Below are positions 15,439-19,567 of a DNA stretch of 19,567 bases, in pieces (position 1 is the first letter of the stretch; every line of letters begins with the position of its first letter). The notes under the pieces were generated by a model that was not told where the DNA came from, searched no databases, and saw only the letters and a list, made by a program, of their open reading frames with translations. Location of the stretch: assembly GCA_041591635.1 (NCBI GenBank), contig JBFHRO010000036.1:1-19567 (forward strand). Direction: 5' to 3'. Made by a program: the position numbers and the translations under genes. The DNA is from JACKOD01 sp041591635 (GTDB lineage Bacteria; Pseudomonadota; Gammaproteobacteria; Pseudomonadales; Oleiphilaceae).

Positions 15439-16460
15439 AAGCATCGCTGCCGCTGACTGATCTTCCCGTCGATAGCCGCTGGATCGACCTGCAATACCGC
15501 CTTGGCCAGCGGGCCGGCCATTACGAAAGCTATTTCCTGCGCGCCAATCATCCCGACAAGCCGCAAGCCCTCTGGATCCGCTACACCCTGTTTCAGGCCG
15601 CCGGTCACCCCGAGAGCGCCATCGGCGAGCTTTGGGCCATCTGGTCCGATGCCGACCGGCAAGAGGTCATCGCCCTGCAGCAAGACATTCCTCTGGAACA
15701 ATGCGACCTGGCGCCACGCCGGCTGCGGCTGGGCGAGGCGTTTCTGCAACCGCAGCAGGCGCGGGGCATGCTGCAGCAAGGCACAGAGCAACTGGGCTGG
15801 AACCTGCAGTTCGGTGATGGCCAGGTACCGCTGCTGTGCCTGCCGGCGGCGCTTTATCACAGCCCGCTGCCCAAGGCCAAGCTGATGGTGGCGCAACCCA
15901 ACGCACGCTTTACGGGGGAATTGAGTATCAAGGGTGAAACCCGGCGTATCGAGCGCTGGCAAGGCAGTGTGAATCACAACTGGGGACGCAAGCATACCGA
16001 CGCCTACGCCTGGGGACAGGTGGCGGGGTTCGATAACGCGCCCGAGAGTTTTTTTGAGATCGCCACCGCCCGCCTTCAGCTGGGCAGCCTCTGGACCCCG
16101 CCGCTGACGCTGGCGGTACTGCGCCATCAGGGTCAGGAATACCGCTTCAACCAGTTACATCGGTTAGTGCAGGCCAAAGGTGACTACCGTTTTTTTGAAT
16201 GGCGGTTTGAACTGCGTAACTCGCACTATCAGCTGCAAGGGCAGATTTCAGCCCCCAGAGAGACCTTTGCCGGCTTGCCGTACAAGAACCCGCCCGGCGG
16301 CATCAAGACGTGTCTCAACAGCAAGCTGGCGCAGTGTGAGCTGCAATTGACCCGTCGCAGTGCTACCCCGGTGCGACTCACCACCTTGCATCGGGCGGCC
16401 TTTGAAATTCTGACCGATGCCAGCGATCACGGCATTGCTGTCCTGGGTGGCATGCCGTGA
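15435..16460 (+). CDS. Lipocalin-like protein (CrtC / tocopherol-cyclase-like fold)
   Basis: This 341-residue protein looks like a double lipocalin barrel of the kind seen in CrtC-like carotenoid hydratases and related lipid-handling proteins. The key segment is WQGSVNHNWGRKHTDAYAWG (175-194), where the NHNWGxxH pattern typifies this group; the paired aromatic strands YRFFEWRFELRNSHYQLQG (251-269) and the early YESYFLRANHP (30-40) fit alternate barrel strands. No signal peptide is present. It starts with ATG overlapping the previous stop and is served by GAGGAGG (15421-15427). With the GMC oxidoreductase it suggests processing of a hydrophobic molecule such as a terpenoid, sterol or long-chain lipid. 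No other carotenoid gene is in the window, so true CrtC function is unlikely. Fold assignment is by motif only. Confidence 0.65.
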   Translation: MKASLPLTDLPVDSRWIDLQYRLGQRAGHYESYFLRANHPDKPQALWIRYTLFQAAGHPESAIGELWAIWSDADRQEVIALQQDIPLEQCDLAPRRLRLGEAFLQPQQARGMLQQGTEQLGWNLQFGDGQVPLLCLPAALYHSPLPKAKLMVAQPNARFTGELSIKGETRRIERWQGSVNHNWGRKHTDAYAWGQVAGFDNAPESFFEIATARLQLGSLWTPPLTLAVLRHQGQEYRFNQLHRLVQAKGDYRFFEWRFELRNSHYQLQGQISAPRETFAGLPYKNPPGGIKTCLNSKLAQCELQLTRRSATPVRLTTLHRAAFEILTDASDHGIAVLGGMP

Positions 16461-16467
16461 CGCCCGG

Positions 16468-18051
16468 CTAGCCAACGCTGAACTTGGCCAGCGAACCTTG
16501 AGCTTCGCTGGCAAGATGCGACAGTTTCTCGCTCGAATGCTGTATCTCATCGGCACTGGCCACCGATTGCTCGGCCAGAATGTCCAGCTCGGAAATATTG
16601 CGCGCAATATCGGTGGTGACGTTCTGCTGCTGCATGGCGTTACTGGTAATGCGCTGATTCATGGCGGTAATGGAGTCGACCGACTGGGTGATCTGCACCA
16701 GGGATTGCTCGCCCTGCTCGGCCTGCTGAAGTGTTTTGGAGGATTGCTCCAGGCTGCGTTTCATTTCATCCACCGCCTGACTGATACCGGTGCGCAGGCG
16801 TTCAATCATTTCATGGATTTCTTCGGTAGAACGCTGGGTTTTGCTCGCCAACCCGCGCACCTCGTCTGCCACCACGGCAAAACCGCGGCCATGCTCACCG
16901 GCCCTGGCTGCTTCAATCGCCGCATTCAGAGCCAGCAGGTTGGTCTGCTCGGCAATGCCGCGAATCACATCCACCACCGAGCCGATCGATTCGCTCTCCT
17001 GCCCCAGCTTTTGCACCACCTGCGCCACACTGGCCACATTGGCATTGAGTTGCTCGATACTCTGGCGTGTACTGTCGGAAATCTGCTGCCCGTTTTTCGA
17101 TGCCTCACCGGCATTTTGGGCCGCCGTCAGCGCCTTGCTGGCGCTGTCAGAGACATCGGCGGCGGCCAATGACATCTCGCCGATTGCACGCGCCAGTTCT
17201 TCGGTATGGTCTTTCTGCTGGCACAGGCCACGGTGGGAGGTCTCACAGTGCAAGGAAACCGAATGCGCCACTTTGGCGGCATCGGCCATGGTCGACTTGA
17301 GCTGCTTGATGATGGCCGCGAACTTGTCGACCATCGCATTGAAGGCGGTGGCAATATCGCCCACTTCGTTGTTTACCCGCACGGTCACGCCATGGGTCAA
17401 ATTCAGCGACTGGCTGATGGCACCTATATCCGCCGCCATTTCTTCAATCGGCAAGGAAATCCGCCGCCCCATGATCAGCGCCAGGAAAACCGCCAGAATC
17501 AGCACCAGCAAGGTCACGGGCCACACCCGCGACAAGGTGAGCGCCAGCGCATCCTGCATTGATACCGCCGAGAAAATCGCCACCAGCTCGCCACCGTTGG
17601 CCACCTCGGCGAGCGGAACCTGCACCACATAAAGCCAACGCTCCCGATCCAGCCTGGTATGCCGGGACGCCTGGGCGACGGCCTGCAGCATGGCGGCATC
17701 ACCCTCGGGGGCAAGGTACCGATAGCTGATTTTCACCGGCGTCGCCGGCGAAAAAGCCTCGCCCGCCGCACCAGTCGAAACACCGCTGACATCGATATAC
17801 AAAGCACCCACCGAACGATACAGATCCAGTGCATCTGCCTGTTCCAGCTTGCGCTGATTGCCCTCGTTGATGGCCCGGGTAGCCAGGCTGATGACCGGTT
17901 GCAGCCGCGCCTGGGAGGTGGCAACCACAGCGTTTTCAATATTGTCGGCTTGCAAGCGGTAAATCGCGGTGCCAAAAATGCCCACGATCACCAAGGCCAC
18001 CGTCAGCATTCCCATCACAATGGTGGTGCGCAAACTCAGGCGACGCGTCAT
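16468..18051 (-). CDS. Methyl-accepting chemotaxis protein
   Basis: This 527-residue membrane receptor has TM1 at about 11-31, a periplasmic sensor region of about 145 residues with no recognised ligand motif, TM2 at about 176-194, HAMP at about 195-248, and a coiled-coil signalling domain. The hairpin tip RGIAEQTNLLALNAAIEAARAGEHGRGFAVVADEVRGLA (364-402, broken here only by numbering) is the hallmark that contacts CheA and CheW. C269 and C277, just after HAMP, are unusual. There is no C-terminal CheR/CheB-docking pentapeptide. The start is the ATG at 18051 with AGAGG 4 bases upstream; a TTG 19 codons earlier has nothing to recommend it. No other chemotaxis gene is near. Its stop lies 7 bases from that of the convergent lipocalin-like gene. 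Confidence 0.94.
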   Translation of the reverse strand: MTRRLSLRTTIVMGMLTVALVIVGIFGTAIYRLQADNIENAVVATSQARLQPVISLATRAINEGNQRKLEQADALDLYRSVGALYIDVSGVSTGAAGEAFSPATPVKISYRYLAPEGDAAMLQAVAQASRHTRLDRERWLYVVQVPLAEVANGGELVAIFSAVSMQDALALTLSRVWPVTLLVLILAVFLALIMGRRISLPIEEMAADIGAISQSLNLTHGVTVRVNNEVGDIATAFNAMVDKFAAIIKQLKSTMADAAKVAHSVSLHCETSHRGLCQQKDHTEELARAIGEMSLAAADVSDSASKALTAAQNAGEASKNGQQISDSTRQSIEQLNANVASVAQVVQKLGQESESIGSVVDVIRGIAEQTNLLALNAAIEAARAGEHGRGFAVVADEVRGLASKTQRSTEEIHEMIERLRTGISQAVDEMKRSLEQSSKTLQQAEQGEQSLVQITQSVDSITAMNQRITSNAMQQQNVTTDIARNISELDILAEQSVASADEIQHSSEKLSHLASEAQGSLAKFSVG

Positions 18052-18212
18052 AACCCCTCTTTGCACTTGTTGGCACAGATCCCGACAGGATGGCAAAACA
18101 GTCCCCAACCTATTGATTTCATATACCTTCTCTTGATCGAAGCAGAAACCTGTTTATCCAGTATAGATAGCCACGCCCGGTACGAAAGCCCGGATTGCAA
18201 TAAAAACCTCCC

Positions 18213-18230
18213 GCGTTATGCGGATAACGC
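18213..18230. repeat. Perfect 7-bp inverted repeat, possible operator
   Basis: GCGTTAT (18213-18219) and ATAACGC (18224-18230) are exact reverse complements separated by GCGG. The 18-bp size and intergenic position fit the binding site of a dimeric regulator, but no known regulator is recognised. Confidence 0.35.
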
Positions 18231-18283
18231 ACCAACCTGTGCCAAGCCAAGGCCATGACAGATTCCCAGGGCGCAAACTGGCG

Positions 18284-18309
18284 TTGCAGCTACAATTTGC
18301 GGTTACAAT
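18284..18309 (+). repeat. Tandem 13-bp imperfect repeat at the yceH promoter
   Basis: TTGCAGCTACAAT (18284-18296) is followed directly by TTGCGGTTACAAT (18297-18309); 11 of 13 bases agree. Each copy contains a TACAAT that could act as a -10 box. Confidence 0.45.
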
Positions 18310-18355
18310 AAGCGCCTTTCGGTAAGAGCCCTTCGCTTGTCTGGAGTCTCGCAGC

Positions 18356-19000
18356 ATGAAAAAAGATCTTTCTCTCTATGAAACCCGCGTTATTGGTGTG
18401 CTGCTTGAAAAAGAAGTCACCACGCCCGATCACTACCCTCTGTCACTCAATGCGCTCACCAATGCCTGCAACCAGAAAAGCAACCGCCATCCGGTGCTGG
18501 AACTCGATGAGGCTTGTGTCAAGCAAACCCTCGAGGGCTTGCGCAAGCGTGGGCTGGTCACCCTGAGCGCCGGCAGCCGGGTAGAAAAATACCAGCATCG
18601 CTTCTGCAACACCGAGTTCAGCGAACTCAAACTCGACCCGCAGGAATTGGCCGTTGTCTGCGAACTGCTGCTGCGCGGCCCGCAAACACCGGGCGAGCTG
18701 CGCTCCCGCGCCAATCGCATTACCCCCATTGAGGAGGTTCAGGTGGTTGAGTCCGTACTCGCCAGGCTTGCCACCCGGGGGCTGGTCACCATGCTGCCAC
18801 GCGAGCCCGGCAAGCGCGAATCCCGCTACGTGCACTTGTTCAGCAGTGATATTGAACCCCTGCCGACACTGGCCACAGATGCCTCCAGCGTCAGCGCCGA
18901 CAAGGCCCGTATATCCGAGCTGGAGGGTCGCATTGGCGAGCTGGAGCGTACGGTGGAAAGCCTGCGGCAGCGCCTGCGGGCCCTGGGTGAAGTGGCGTGA
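18356..19000 (+). CDS. yceH: YceH family protein (DUF480)
   Basis: This 214-residue cytosolic protein matches E. coli YceH (215 aa) along its length. YETRVIGVLLEKEVTTPDHYPLSLNAL (7-33) followed by ACNQKSNRHPV (36-46), RFCNTEF (82-88), LLLRGPQTPGELRSRANRI (108-126) and LPREPGKRESRYVHLFS (151-167) are family hallmarks. The fold is two winged-helix domains, suggesting DNA or RNA binding, but the cellular function is not established. The last 40 residues (ISELEGRIGELERTVESLRQRL) form a coiled coil. GGAG lies 9 bases before the ATG. The stop overlaps the GTG start of the next gene by four bases (GTGA), so the two are translationally coupled. Confidence 0.95.
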   Translation: MKKDLSLYETRVIGVLLEKEVTTPDHYPLSLNALTNACNQKSNRHPVLELDEACVKQTLEGLRKRGLVTLSAGSRVEKYQHRFCNTEFSELKLDPQELAVVCELLLRGPQTPGELRSRANRITPIEEVQVVESVLARLATRGLVTMLPREPGKRESRYVHLFSSDIEPLPTLATDASSVSADKARISELEGRIGELERTVESLRQRLRALGEVA

Positions 19001-19317
19001 TTTCTCTGGCGGATCTGTTCTGGCTGGCCTTGCTTTGCCTGGGCATGTACCACTGGCTCAAGGCTCGGGAAATGAAAGACCGGGTACTCGCCGCCTGCAA
19101 GCAGTACTGCGAGGCCACGGCACTGCAACTGCTCGATGATGGTCTGGTGCTCAAAGCCCTGTGGCTGAAGCGCGACACCCGCGGCTGGCCGCGACTATGG
19201 CGGCGTTATGAGTTTGAATTCAGCTCAACCGGCGACGAGCGCTACAAGGGCAAGGCCATCACCCTCGGCACCCGGATCCTGCGTATCGAAACCGATGTTC
19301 ACCGGATGCTGCACTGA
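18997..19317 (+). CDS. DUF3301 family membrane-anchored protein
   Basis: This 106-residue protein begins with one hydrophobic helix (about 4-22, DLFWLALLCLGMYHWL) and continues as a small cytosolic domain. REMKDRVLAACKQYCEATALQLLDDGLVLKALW followed by GWPRLWRRYEFEFSSTGDERYKGKAITLGTRILRIE is the DUF3301 pattern, a small gammaproteobacterial family of unknown function. The GTG start overlaps the yceH stop and has only a weak upstream site, so translation probably depends on reading through yceH. The gene ends 145 bases before the next gene, which has its own promoter-like sequence. Confidence 0.88.
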   Translation: MISLADLFWLALLCLGMYHWLKAREMKDRVLAACKQYCEATALQLLDDGLVLKALWLKRDTRGWPRLWRRYEFEFSSTGDERYKGKAITLGTRILRIETDVHRMLH

Positions 19318-19373
19318 AGCGCGCCTGCACGAACGCACGCAGAGACGACCGCCAATTCAAGACCCGTATGGCA

Positions 19374-19408
19374 TTGACAGAAATCTTTTTATGATCTTTT
19401 GTTACTAT
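19374..19408 (+). promoter_or_regulatory. Possible promoter of the last, partial gene
   Basis: TGTTACTAT (19400-19408) reads as an extended -10 (TGn plus TACTAT). A perfect TTGACA (19374-19379) lies 23 bases upstream of the hexamer, too far for a standard pair. The surrounding bases are AT-rich. The start codon follows at 19463. Confidence 0.4.
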
Positions 19409-19462
19409 CACAGGGATTGTTATCCCCTCGTTTACTAACGCAGGATAAAAGGAAGTCACCCT

Positions 19463-19567
19463 ATGCCCCGCCCACGTCAACTCGCGCCATGGATCCTCTG
19501 TGCCGGCCTCTGTACCGCCGGCCCGGCCTGGGCCGAATTCAATCTCAGCGATATCAAAATCAGCGGC
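19463..19567 (+). CDS. Exported protein, N-terminal 35 residues only
   Basis: The gene runs off the window. A signal peptide is clear: MPRPRQ, a hydrophobic core around WILCAGLCTAG, and an AWA cleavage site before E25. The first mature residues, EFNLSDIKISG, resemble the beginning of a POTRA domain as in BamA or TamA-like outer-membrane assembly proteins, but eleven residues cannot settle this. AAGGAA (19449-19454) lies 8 bases before the ATG. Confidence 0.6.
   Translation, partial: MPRPRQLAPWILCAGLCTAGPAWAEFNLSDIKISG

Larger units (their letters stand above)
18052..18355. promoter_or_regulatory. Divergent regulatory region between the chemotaxis gene and yceH
   Basis: This 304-base gap must carry the promoters of both genes. 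On the plus side TACAAT occurs twice (18291-18296 and 18304-18309) as possible -10 boxes for yceH; the second has TTGCAG 14 bases upstream, shorter than usual. GGAG (18343-18346) serves the yceH start. No convincing flagellar sigma-28 promoter was found for the chemotaxis gene. A 7-bp inverted repeat lies at 18213-18230. Confidence 0.4.

Noticed and set aside
18095..18150. Flagellar sigma-28 promoter for the chemotaxis gene
   Set aside because: TAAAC and CGATCAA are present on the minus strand but with the wrong spacing for the sigma-28 consensus.

Overview
This is about 19.6 kb of GC-rich chromosome that looks ordinary rather than acquired. No rRNA or tRNA gene, insertion sequence, phage gene or CRISPR array was seen. 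The set of a YbiT-type ABC-F protein, TcdA, YceH (DUF480) and a DUF3301 protein, with a DUF6160-like exported protein, points to a gammaproteobacterium. A free-living, probably marine, lipid-using relative of Pseudomonadales/Oceanospirillales is my guess; the species is inference only.

Layout. (1) 1-679: 3' end of a long acyl-CoA dehydrogenase. (2) 888-2474: ybiT. (3) 2555-5737: a periplasmic binding protein followed by a hybrid histidine kinase; no ABC permease or ATPase is present, so the pair looks like a TorT/TorS-style sensor. (4) 5931-6749: exported DUF6160-like protein with its own leader and a hairpin terminator. (5) 6942-7739: tcdA. (6) 7871-9715: Na+/H+-type antiporter with a C-terminal RCK-like domain. 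(7) 9767-10261, minus: unknown 164-aa protein, convergent with the antiporter. (8) Minus-strand group 13077 to 10622: AlbA_2/coiled-coil protein, MDR oxidoreductase, two-CBS protein, closed by a strong hairpin terminator with a UUCG loop. (9) Divergent plus-strand group 13294-16460: GMC oxidoreductase, small beta-rich protein, lipocalin-like protein, with start/stop overlap between the last two. (10) 16468-18051, minus: methyl-accepting chemotaxis protein, whose stop lies 7 bases from the convergent lipocalin-like gene. (11) 18356-19317: yceH and a DUF3301 membrane protein, overlapping by 4 bases. (12) 19463-end: start of another exported protein.

The most interesting pieces are the GMC / small beta protein / lipocalin-like trio, which looks like an undescribed pathway on a hydrophobic substrate; the orphan binding protein plus hybrid kinase; and a pair of crossing 8-bp inverted repeats (13112-13176) in the divergent region in front of the AlbA_2 gene and the trio. 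Start sites were chosen by ribosome binding sites; several differ from the longest open frame.
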